Shown in pieces: positions 1 through 10,485 of a stretch of DNA of 64,000 nt (position 1 is its first letter; each line of letters starts with the position of its first letter). The DNA lies in assembly GCA_001949185.1 (NCBI GenBank), contig BDGG01000014.1:1405666-1469665 (forward strand), given 5' to 3'. The notes under the pieces were generated by a model. The model was not told the origin of the DNA. It did not search any database and was given only the letters and a program-made list of their open reading frames with translations. Source of the stretch: Ramazzottius varieornatus (lineage: Eukaryota > Tardigrada > Eutardigrada > Parachela > Ramazzottiidae). The translations under genes and the position numbers were made by a program.

Positions 1-123
1 ACTTGCTACCGCACGCCGAGATTCAGAATTTCAAACGGGGGCAAAATTTGCTACACAACATATTACACCATAAATAAATCTGGACAAAAAATAAAACTGG
101 ACAAAAGCAACCATAATAATTTA

Positions 124-1345
124 CTAAGTACAGATCAAAAGACAGAAACGTTTGGTCAGGGCAACTCGGTCTCTGACGTTCTTGTCGGAAATGGCCACCT
201 TACCTACATCAAGAAAAAACTCGGTGCATGTCCCGTAGCTAAACCCAGATCAAGCTGATGGGAAAGAATGACAGGACTTACCACTGGCAATCTCGTCGGC
301 AAACTGGCCGTTTTCGTCCAGCAACTCTTGGATGGCTGCGTTGATCAGGCCACTACCGGCCTTCACCACGTCTCTCCAAGAACGCTCCGTGGGAACATCT
401 TCGACTCCATTGGAAAGACGGCTTGCCGTCGACTGCAGTTTCCTTACAGTCTTCAAGACGAAGCGCAGCTTGTCGATGTTCTTCTGCGAGGGATCGGTCT
501 TGACGACATCTTGCAGGTATCGGCCCAGGTCCAGCAGTACCTCCACAATCAGACGGTTCCAGCTCCGCAGAAGCCCCACGTTGGCAGCGTTGTTGGGCGG
601 CGTCGTCGTTCCCGTAGTCTCATCATTCGCCGCTGTCTGGTTCACAAACCGTTCGATCTCTGCAAGCACAAAATGAACAGGAAGTCAGCACTGATCGACT
701 TGACTGGTTTGGGTAACGTACCAGGAAATGAAAAACCGTCTAATCATACAAATCAAGGGTAACCTACTGGTCAAGTGTTCAGCAATGTGGCACAGACGAC
801 TGTAGTCCTGGTAGGCCTTTTCCTGTGGGTTCCACTTGAAGAAGCGAGCTTCACATCCGCATCGGTCAGCGAGGCAGATGGCTTGCGGCATCAGAGTGCA
901 CGTCTTCTTCTGACAAGCATCGGGAAGGCAGAGGAGTCCGAGGCTGGAGTCACAGCTGGACCTGGGCAAGGAGGAAGTGCTGCTGATCGAGGCGGGCGTG
1001 TCTTCATCCTCCAACAGGGCTTCTCGACGTTTGCGGCCAGGATTGTAGAAACAACGGCCTGCAAGGACAATACGACACTTTCCATCGGGTCTATAATTCC
1101 AAAGAGGAAGACAACAAGTGGAAAATGCGGGGAAACTGACCTTCGGCCCAAGATGGATCGTTCTTCTGGCAGTACATCCCTGCACAGCAGTCACCTTGCG
1201 CACCGTTGTCGCCACGGCAGGTCGAATCTGCAAAGGGAAGGTTGGATCAAAGGTTGGATCCACNNNNNNNNNNNNNNNNNNNNNNNNNNNNNNNNNNNNN
1301 NNNNNNNNNNNNNGCCAGAAAAACCTTGACTGTGAAACTACCCAT
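124..1345 (-). CDS. Secreted cysteine-rich protein with knottin-like module (5' part in gap)
   Basis: Probable start at 1345 (MGSFTVKVFL..., a signal-peptide-like opening that runs into the N gap), then exons 1227-1141, 1058-768, 659-282 and 203-124 with matching phases and a TAG stop. The first exon after the gap has a C-x8-CC-x3-YC-x9-GRC pattern typical of small disulfide-knot peptides. It is followed by NPGRKRR, a furin-type site whose preceding Gly could give an amidated end. A second Cys cluster follows (CLPDACQKKTC...CLADRCGCEARFF), then a helical, Cys-poor C-terminal part of about 130 residues. No family is recognised with certainty; a secreted peptide precursor or extracellular matrix protein both fit. 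The N-terminus and at least one splice junction are lost in the gap. Confidence 0.6.
1264..1313. other. Assembly gap (50 N)
   Basis: Exactly 50 N, presumably a fixed-size placeholder. The left flank carries a short direct repeat (GGTTGGATC twice, about 1242-1261). It interrupts the 5' end of the cysteine-rich gene. Confidence 0.95.
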
Positions 1346-1549
1346 CTCTTGCAGCAACTTTTATACACAAGACTGACCATTCTTCGCCATAGAGATTCAA
1401 GGACCTGCTCTTAGAACTCCTGACCAATCATACAAAGTATAATCGGAACAAAAGCAATCAGCGATGTGCCAACATTCTAAGGTCCTTTTGTTCCCTGCAC
1501 CAAATACCGCCCAGAGTTTCCTACGTTTGCTTTGCCTGCTTTACTGACT

Positions 1550-1567
1550 GTACAGTGTACACTGTAC
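1550..1567. repeat. Perfect 18-bp palindrome
   Basis: The sequence GTACAGTGTACACTGTAC equals its own reverse complement and is extended by further ACTGT/GCAC units to about 1576. It lies between the cysteine-rich gene and the CUB receptor gene. It could be a binding site or a short simple repeat. Confidence 0.7.
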
Positions 1568-1853
1568 ACTGTGCACCCACCGTACTGTTGCATCGATCAG
1601 AATTCAAAAGTTCAGAATCGTCAGAGGGATAGGAGTTCCATCAGTGACATCAGCGGTCGTATCATCAAGATAACTAAGTATCCAGCTTCATTTTCCGAGA
1701 ATTCGCTGCATCCAGAATTTGGGAAATGCTAATATGAGGTTACAAGTGATGAATCAAAAGTGGGAAGTAAGAGATCGGCCATCAGTGGGTCACGGTAGAC
1801 CTTCGGATAAACTTTACATCGCAAGCAACAAGCTCATTTTTCAGGGTTGCGTG

Positions 1854-4800
1854 CTAGGCGGAAAGCCGTCTGTCCTCCTAGACAAAAAAGGTCTTGGCCA
1901 AGACTGGAAGGAGAATGGAGCTTGAAAGATGGGGAAAGAAGAATGGTGCTCACCGGTGCTTTCTGAAAATGAAGGTCCTCAAAGATTTCTTGCCTAATTT
2001 GTTTCTTGAGGAGGTTCTTTTGTTTGACAGCTCTGACCGTCATCGGTTTGCCATTGCGCCATTCGTTGAGCTGAGTAATGGCTGCCGCGATGGCCAGCGA
2101 TTCTTCACTGTTACCCACCACTTCCTGACAAACCTCCAGCGTTTCCCCCGTTTCCGCCTACAAGCCCCCAAACATCATTAAGGCGTGTAGCAAGCAACAT
2201 GGAAAATGTCGTGGTGAAGTGGACCTTACCTCGAGTTGGCAGTCAAAGGAGGTGGGCGAGCCGACACTTCTGGTCGACGATTCGGTCTCGTCTTCTTCCA
2301 CCAGTCGTGAATGGCCCATCGTCACGCTTCTGCCAACTTGGTCGACATCGTAGCCTTTGGTCAAGCTAGGAATCTCCTGGTTGATGACAGTGCCGCCCAT
2401 GCCACTCTTGGCTCGCGACAAGCGTTGGGGGTACATGCGCAGCACCTCCATCAAGTCGATGGTCTCCTCAGTCGCTTGGCGAAAGACCACGTTACTGCTG
2501 CCCGTCGGCGATGGCGTCTTGCGGCACTTTCTTGTCAACATGTTGCCGTTGACAATATCCTGCAGAATGCCCATATTCCAGACTATCAGCAGAACAAACA
2601 AAGACGCCAGATTGACCATGGGAAAAAAGCTGCCCACCTTGAGGGTGTCTTTGTTGTCCCATACAGCTTGCTTGGCTGGAGGCAGGTCGTAGAGAGGGTT
2701 ACGCTGTATGGCAGGCTCCATGGCCACACTAAGGACCTGCGTACAGCGAAGAGTGCTGCTGATGGTGCCGCTGACGGTACTGGACAGCGAAGGCGACGAA
2801 GGACTCTTGTCGGTAGTCACCGTATCCAGCTGCCCCTTCTCTGAACATATCACTGATGACCGCAGCTTCCGGACAATGACACGTCTGTGTTTGTTTTATG
2901 CAACAAAAACCATGATGCATCAAAATTCATCATACCAAACGACAGACGTAACGTTGAACTTGCACCGAAAATCCACTGATGGTCGTGCCCAACATATCTC
3001 TGACAAGACAATGTCCCTTTCTTCAAAGCCATTTTCTCCGACGGGACAAATCAGGTTTTAACAGATAATCAAGATATTTTTCTAATATTTGTCAAATATT
3101 TTCAGTAGCGCTGAATGTAGCCTTAATTTTACCGTTGTTTGCAGTGGACAAAGAGGACGGCAGAGAAGATGATGAGGAAAAAGGCGATGATACAGACGGA
3201 GGCCAGCAGCCAATTTTGTCCGCTGATGGAGGAGTGAACATCACGAAGGATGTCTGGCAGGTACATCTGTGGTTGACGACATCAAGAACAACGGAGCCAT
3301 TAGAGACATTTACCATCGCTTGTAAAATAAGCCATCATTACAAGACGTAAAAGAGGTCGTCAAAATGAGCATGATGATTGCTCGTCGTTCTTTGATGACA
3401 GCTATTAACCATCGTTGGCTATAATTTAGGCCTGACATCTTTCACAGCCGCCTTGGCCTACCTCAAGGGAGTCATTGCAGCGAACTCGTCCGCCAGTGGA
3501 CAGTGCATTCTTCAGCTGCAGAACCAGATCATCGGCTCCCTCGCTGGTGGTGATCATGACGCGCACCACATCGTCCTTCCGCCATTCTAACACCGTTGTC
3601 GTCAAGACAGGCTTGCTGAACATATAAACACCACTGACAATAGAACCATGTTGAACAACGCTTTGACCTGTCGTACATCTATCTCTCTAGCTTCCTCTAG
3701 CGTTGACCGGAAGTGACACTGGACCAGAGCGGCAGCTAAACAAAGATCATAACGTACCGTTGTGCGCGCAGGATACTGCGCGGCAGAAGGCTGCCCAGGC
3801 ATTCCTTTAGATCGCCTTGCCAATCCTGTCAAGATGCAGCACCTTCAACCACCAATATGCTTATATGACGATCATGAGCTGACCTGCTGCGGATGGAAAG
3901 GCTGAACGTCAAGTTCCATCAGTGGGACGGTGGAAAAGGTGCCGACACCGCGAAGGGAAAAGGCCGATGAGGAAGCTGGCGAGGCGTAGCCCGCTGGATA
4001 GCTCAGACGACTAGGCGCACCTGGTGCCATGTTGGCTGCGGGTAAAGGCTGACCGGAAGTGAGCATGCGCCGCGGCGAGTCCAAATCGCCGTCCAAGGCT
4101 TCTTCGGCACTTCCTACGACAAGACCCAGAAATTTTGAAAGGGAGCCGGAGAATAATGGATGCAAGAGCGGACATAAGTCGGCGCTTGCAGCAGGGTAGG
4201 ACAAACAAGAAAGACGAGAGTGGTCAGTTCAGTAGTTGTGGTGCTGCCGTAACATGTGCTCTAGACAAAGTTCGAGCTGTTTTACGAGCTGACATGAAGT
4301 GAAGATATGACAGATGACAGGGCTTTGTGCTGTCAGCTCGTGTCACGGATGAGCGCGTTTACAACCGCAGACTCCTTCCAGCCATCAATCTCACAAGTCC
4401 ATCATCATCCGCCGTCGACTCTTTAGCCAGCTCATTCATAAACCCCCACCATCAAGACCCTTCCTCAATGACGGCCCACTACTCTGGCTCTCAATCTCTT
4501 CAACCATATACTGTATTGCCCCGATATCTTCGCGAACCCCGTTGCTCGTGGCGCCACCTACAGGACGTACGTCATCCATACATACGTGCCCTTCCGCCGT
4601 ACGTCATGTACGTTTCGTAGGGGGCGCCATGAGTATCCGGCTTCGCGGAGATGTCGGGGGAATACAGTACCCTCACTTCTTCCAGCTGTGCCACCTTGAT
4701 GCTTTTCGCGATAAGCAAAAAAGCCCGCACAGGTCTCCCTGTAGACTTGATATCAAAGTCTGGAGCAGCCAATTTATTATCATCGTCATTACAGTATCTG

Positions 4801-6915
4801 TTCAAGCTGTAAGTATACTGTACGATATCCTTTGTATCAAGGCAATAATCGAGCGGCTTAAAGCTCGTTTCACGCTCGGTCAACCCTTCATAAGCGCCTA
4901 ATTACCTCTTATTACCCACCCAGCACCCTCCCTCCCTCCCACCCTCCCACAACACAACATATTATAATATGCTCGCGCTCCGTTAAGCTCAAACGTAATC
5001 ATTTTTCTTTGTAGATATAACTACTTATATGGCAAAACGCCCGAGACTTAAATTGCCGGCAACATGTTGGAAAGGACCTACCATAGTGCGACTTGATCTT
5101 GTGACCATGAAGAGAGGGTGAGGTCTGTTGGGAAGAAGAAAGAGGCTGGAAGGTCAGCAGCCAGCCACGTTTGGCTTGGCCGTGATAGTTGGAGTGGAAA
5201 TGGACAATAAAGGTGGAAGCGTTGGGCAGAGCAATGACGCTGGATGTCAAGTCTGCAACGTTCCCAAAGAGGGTCGTCACGATGCCTTTGTCCAAGTTAT
5301 CACCTGCAAGACAAGAAGGCCAAGTTACAACAAAGAGCAAACATATGCTACTGCCTGAAATGGCAAACCTTGGGCAATAAGGAGATGGTCTTGCGATTGG
5401 TGGCCTTCCAACTGTAGGTCGATGATGCGAAGGAGAGTGCCGCCCGGGGAACCACGAACCATCCAGGTCAGACGCTGGTTCAGCGGGTAATCCAAGGGAT
5501 AGCCCGGGCTCTGCAGCACACCCGACCAACTTCTGACGACAACCGTCGAAGTATCTGCCAAAGACAAAGCAGCCTTATATCACACTGTACCAGGCCAAAC
5601 AAATGGGAGACCACATGCTAACCAACTTTGCCTGATGACGTCGTAATCGATTCGAAAGGCAGAGGCAGCAGATAGAGAATGCGAGACAAACTCGACCGAA
5701 GCGCGGGAAAGACTATAAAGTGTCAGATCGCTGTCTGGCTGGCCGATGACAGGAATGATCTCTCGGTCCGTCGTGATGGTTAGCGAGTCATGCGGTGCTA
5801 CCATAGTGGCATGGCTGACGTGCAGTCGCACCAAGGTCTTATCGTTTTCAGCTTGGATGCGCCAGCGACACTTCTGTCAAGACAGAGAGCGGCGCACGCC
5901 TAAGTTGTTTGTTATTCTGGCAGATTAAGAGAAGAAGCTCTATGGATGTGAAAGTGACACTGGGCATGATCGTACCAGCTTATGGTCATAGCCTTGCGGT
6001 GAAGTGATACTCCCCGCTGCATCAGCCAGGAGGACAGCCTGCCTTGGGCAAGCGCCTGTCAGCAGACCATCGGTCTTGGAGGGTGGTGCTACGATGCTTT
6101 CATAGTGCAGTACAAAGCCACCTTCTTCCACATCCTCATCGCTACAACCAAAAAAGAACCATGATGATGATGACACTCTTCCTTGTTCTTCTGCCCCAAA
6201 GACACAAGACACATGACTTGCCTATGGAAGAGCAGAGTGACTTGTCCAGTGCCAGCCAGGAAGGATGGGGGGATGTCTCGGCCACTGCTGGTCTGCATCT
6301 GCCGTACTTGCTTGCTGCTGCCTTCTTCGCTTATCTGCAGCCAGTCGTGGCCCTCTTCCAGCTGGAAGAAGCTGAACCACAGGCGTAAAGCAAAGCCTTG
6401 ACTCTTCAGCGTCACATTGCAGTGGCGGTTGGCGGGGTAGGCCGTGGGGTAGGCTGGACTGCTGACTTGGCGGAGGGGACAGGAAGGTGGGCCGGCCAAC
6501 AAGACGGCACCACCCGTCTGACACATGACGGCGTGCCCACTGTCCTGCGGACAGGCAGTCGAACTCTCGACCGTCGAGACGTTCAAGTGCTCATATCGTA
6601 GAGCCTTCTTGCTGGGCTTTCGCCTAACTGCTCTCTCAGGCAGCTTATCGCCTATGCTTTCAGCCTTTACTGGACTAGCAGAGGAGGAGGAAGAACCCAA
6701 TCTACCTGTACCAATGGCCTGCTTGGCTATCCGGCGTTCTGTCAACCCAGAAGCCAACTGAACTCAACCATCCATAGCGAAAAGAGGGGGAAGGACTTAC
6801 CCGGTATATGTCGCAGATTGCCCTTGCGCGTGACAAGCCGTGACTGTATCCCGCCGTTATTTTGGCCACAAGTCCAGTCTGCGTGAAACAAGAGCAAGGC
6901 TTCAACAATTGTCAT
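1854..6915 (-). CDS. Single-pass receptor with three CUB domains and cytoplasmic NPxY
   Basis: Fourteen exons sum to 948 codons (947 aa): 6915-6801, 6738-6222, 6141-5976, 5873-5627, 5554-5369, 5303-5082, 4113-3884, 3825-3758, 3615-3462, 3266-3133, 2884-2638, 2559-2230, 2157-1954, 1877-1854. Order: signal peptide (MTIVEALLLFHADW), a basic stretch, CUB1 (SSPAYPTAYPANRHC ... LLFHSDEDVEEGGFVLHY), CUB2 (GSITSPQGYDHK ... ), CUB3 (GVLQSPGYPLDYPLNQRLTW ... ), a Pro/Ser-rich linker, a short domain, one membrane helix (LLASVCIIAFFLIIFSAVLF), then about 270 cytoplasmic residues with NPLY and a charged helical tail. CUB domains bind proteins or glycans outside the cell; NPxY motifs recruit PTB-type adaptors. 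The intron at 6142-6221 starts with GC. The orthologue is not recognised. Confidence 0.75.
4114..5081 (-). other. Long intron of the CUB receptor gene
   Basis: A 968-nt intron in a gene whose other introns are mostly 60-180 nt. The exons on either side join in phase (SHYG then SAEEALDG). It contains pyrimidine-rich tracts near 4916-4950 and no exon I can support. Confidence 0.5.
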
Positions 6916-7898
6916 GTATAAGACATGACAGTCCGCCACAGCTGCCCGCATTTTCCTTCTCTAACATGGGCCGATATCAATGACTATAAATCCCCCATGC
7001 TCAAATACAACAGCCCCGTCGATTTCAAGAAGCGGAAGTGTGCTTCTCATGGACGACTGGCTATAAATGGGGAGAGAGGCTTCGGCAGCCCGATATCCAT
7101 TTCAAAATAAACAAAAACCAGCGTTGAGAATCGGCACAGACAACAATGGGCATTTATGTGTGTATTAGTGGAAGGGACTTTAGTTTGTAGGCTTGATTGC
7201 CGTTGGAGATTAAATGTCGTGCATGTGAAGTGAGAAGTAAGGAACTGAGCTACCTGTCCGCCTGGGTCTACCAGCTTCAGCGGCGTTATGGCTGGGCCAG
7301 CGGACTTGGTCTTGAGAATGTCATCTGGCTAATGAGCAGATGTGTATACCAACGGTATAAGCGGGGGAGGGAAAGAGGCAGTCTGAGTGGTGGACATGAA
7401 CTTTGCATAACATAAGCCATTGCACTACCACCATATCCACTTCCGGCTAATACTGATAGCCTTCATTAGCAAACCAGTCAGTCTGCTGCTTAATAACTTT
7501 GCAGTGCTGGCCGGCAGACGACCTCTCATTATTAGCCCTTTGGAGCTGTAGCAAGAGGTAGCCCTAACCATGGCCCCTCGTGGCAGAGCACAAATGTACC
7601 TGGGCTGACTTTGCATGGTACGAGAGCTCTGTCACTTGGCTGGCTAGCACCAAGGTACTTGACAGCTTCAATGGGCAGCAGTCACTACAGCTGAACTTAC
7701 ATTGCGAAAAGCAGGCCTGGTGAGCTATGCCTATGCCTTATGAATGATGCCTGTAACTGCTACTAATTCCTCCCTCCCTCCATTGTTGTCATAAGCAGCT
7801 TGCACCGCCTCGTCGCACTTACAACGTATAATGTCGAAGGCCTTAGTCAATGTTGTGGTGACATCAGGTCCATCCATCCATGTACCTGTTGCCTCGCT
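6916..7898. other. Intergenic, no gene seen
   Basis: Divergent intergenic region between the CUB receptor (minus) and the chitin deacetylase gene (plus). Only short reading frames without domain features occur. It should hold both promoters; I see no clear TATA box. Confidence 0.5.
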
Positions 7899-9647
7899 AT
7901 GAAACTTCCCTTCTTCCTTATCCCATGGTTCACTTCTTGCAGTGTAGGACATGAAGCTGTAGCCTTTAACAGCACAAGCACCGACCTGCCTTTCTATCTA
8001 GATAACAGCAATGGCGACCTACCTGCCTCAGCTTCCCAGGCTGCAGCTGCATTACAGCCAGCCCATCCATCCCTATCTTCCAACCTGGATATGGAGCTGG
8101 ACACTTTCCTTTCGACGCTGCAGAACGACGATGTAGCCGCGGTCAGCGCCGCCTCCAAACTGCCTCCCATGGCTGGACCCTGCAACCTGACAGCCTGTCG
8201 ACTACCACACTGTTACTGTGACGCTACCAACATCCCCGACGGCTTACCGCTCAACAATACACCACAGTTTATCCTAGTGGCCTTTGACGGAGCCATTAAT
8301 ATGCACAACTATGACTTGTATCAGCAAATCTTCCATCAAGACAGAAAGAACCCCAATGGCTGTCCAATTCGCGCCACCTTCTTCCTCGTAAGTCGCTCTC
8401 TGTCATCACCAAAAAAGAAGACGATCAGCAAAGGCGCTTATATGATGTTTTCTCAAAACAGTCGCATCGGTGGACCGACTACAGTCATGTTCAAAATCTC
8501 TATGCCATGGGCCACGAAATTGCTCTGCGTGGAGTTGCGTAAGTAGGCGCCTGCTATGATACCTTTAAGCCTTGAAGAGTCCCCATAGTAATTGTGTGGA
8601 CTTACTGTATGATCAGGCTGACTGGGGACGAGGCAAATGCCACTTACGAGAACTTTGCCGAAGACATTGTGGCACTGCAGCAGATCGCCAAGAACTTTGC
8701 CGATGTTCGTCCTGAAGATGTGGTGGGCATGCGTGCGCCGTACCTAAAGACCGAAGGCGATGGTAAGTCAACCGATGGCAATCAGAATTATATGGCCTGT
8801 CAGGGGCGTACAAGACCTCCCTGTGCCTACAGACCAGTTCCTGGCGGCCTACGACAGCAAGCTGCTGTACGACACATCCATCCTCAATCCCTCCGTCAAG
8901 CCCTTGTGGCCCTTCACCCTAGACTACGCTCTACCCTTTACCTGTCCACCATGGGCACCACGCTGTCCCTTGCTGTCCTATCCCGGCTTGTGGGAGATTC
9001 CCGTCACCCGTCTCATTGGTCCAGCCGGCGTTCCTTATGGCTTTTACACCGCCTACGAGTTTAGCAAAAACCCCATTGAAATCGCCCAAGTGCTGATGAA
9101 GGTAACAGCTAAGGTTGCTTGGTGGACAGCCTATATATTCTTTGCTGCATGCACAATCTGCTCATTACAGTTCCTGCAAGGACACTACACAAGCAACCGA
9201 GCGCCCTTGACCCTCAACGGCTTGTCCTACTGGCTGGCTACAGCCGAATACCGTCTGGGCTTCGAGCTCTTCCTGGAACAAGCCTTGCAGCTGCCCGATG
9301 TCTGGTTCGTGACCAGTAGTCAGTTGATTCACTGGATGCAGCGACCAGCCGGCCTGGACAGCATCAATGACTTTGAGGCGCTACAATGTCCAGCGGAGCA
9401 TCGGCGACCCGACGTCGACCTGTGCCAAACGCCGCGCTCCTGTAAGACCTACCTGGAGGGGGAGGAAATCTACTTTGCCACCTGCAGGCGCTGTCCCTTC
9501 ACCTTCCCCTGGACAGGCAACTACAATGGCTGCTTCAATGATCCCTGTCCAACGCCCGTTGTTGAGTATATCGACACTGCTGACTCCAATACTCTCCATG
9601 CTCTCTTCCTTCTTTTCTCCCTCCTCATAACAATTGCTCATTATTAA
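7899..9647 (+). CDS. Chitin deacetylase-like polysaccharide deacetylase
   Basis: Five exons (7899-8387, 8462-8538, 8617-8762, 8833-9101, 9171-9647) give 485 aa. The start is the Met of the signal peptide MKLPFFLIPWFTSCSV. An acidic/Ala-rich region is followed by a short Cys motif (CNLTACRLPHCYC), then the CE4 deacetylase fold: FILVAFDGAIN (motif 1), SHRWTDYSHVQNLYAMGHEI (motif 2 region), GMRAPYL (motif 3), LPFTCPPWAPRCPLLSYPGLWE, and QDVWFVT-like PDVWFVTSSQLIHWM. The family removes acetyl groups from chitin in cuticle or gut lining. Motif 1 has FDG where active relatives have FDD, so the metal-binding Asp is missing and activity is doubtful. The last 18 residues are hydrophobic (TLHALFLLFSLLITIAHY), suggesting a GPI-anchor signal. 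There is no chitin-binding domain in the model. Confidence 0.88.
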
Positions 9648-10485
9648 GAAACAAGTGAAAGAAAGCACAGTTGCCATTCCAGTAAAACAAATTGCCTACC
9701 GTAGAGTAAATGTTCTTGGCCTTCATTCACAACGACTAATATCGACAGCGTTGTACATAAGGGTACGCCGACGTCAGCCATGCCGCCATGGAGAGGAACA
9801 CGTAGATGGCGCCAAGAGCTGCATGGCTTGCAGCCTATACACGCAAGTCAAGTAACAGTCGACACTATCATGACCTGTCTTTTTCTGATCTTTCTCTTCT
9901 CCATCGTCAGCGGAAGCTGATCAATAGGCGGCCTGGTACTCTCCGTTCCTACTCTGTATCCTCGAAAGACGGGTGAAAGACGGATGGCGCTGAGTCAGCG
10001 GAAGGCAAGTCACGCCATCATCAGCTTAAATTCCAGCTCCTGTAAGGACAGCCGTCAAGAGCTCGACCAGCCCATCAATAAGAGACAGCCCGGCATTAGC
10101 AGAGAAAACAATCTGGGCTCAAGTGATGCGCTGCTACAATCTTTACGGGCTTGCTGGCTCTTCGCCGGATTGCATGTCAAATTGCATTATGGTGATGGAA
10201 TGGCCCAGATGTTGCGCTAGCTGCAGCCACTATCCCTCCCTATATAACCTCCCCAACTATCGATCCGTTTCATACCCTTATTATCTTCCTCACAGCAGCA
10301 GACCGTCTTCAAGCCGACTAATAAAGCCTGCCTGTTCCCAACCCCACCGTTATAGAAATCATCAGGCATTTTCTCATCGCTAAGGATCCTCTTGGTTCCA
10401 TTTCTCTCTCGACTGCCAACATGAAGTGAATGATCAGAAGCATCCGGCCGAATAGTCCGCCAACCTTCCAAAGGAACACTACGTG
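9648..10485. other. Intergenic, no gene seen
   Basis: Between two plus-strand genes. It should hold the 3' UTR of the deacetylase gene and the promoter of the alpha-arrestin gene. No reading frame with domain features was found. Confidence 0.5.

Noticed and set aside
2560-2650. A second transmembrane helix in the CUB receptor
   Set aside because: It is encoded by a 78-nt intron with good splice borders; removing it keeps the frame.
4916-4950. Pyrimidine-rich run (CCCTCC repeats) as a functional repeat
   Set aside because: Short and intronic; simple-sequence tract without further structure.
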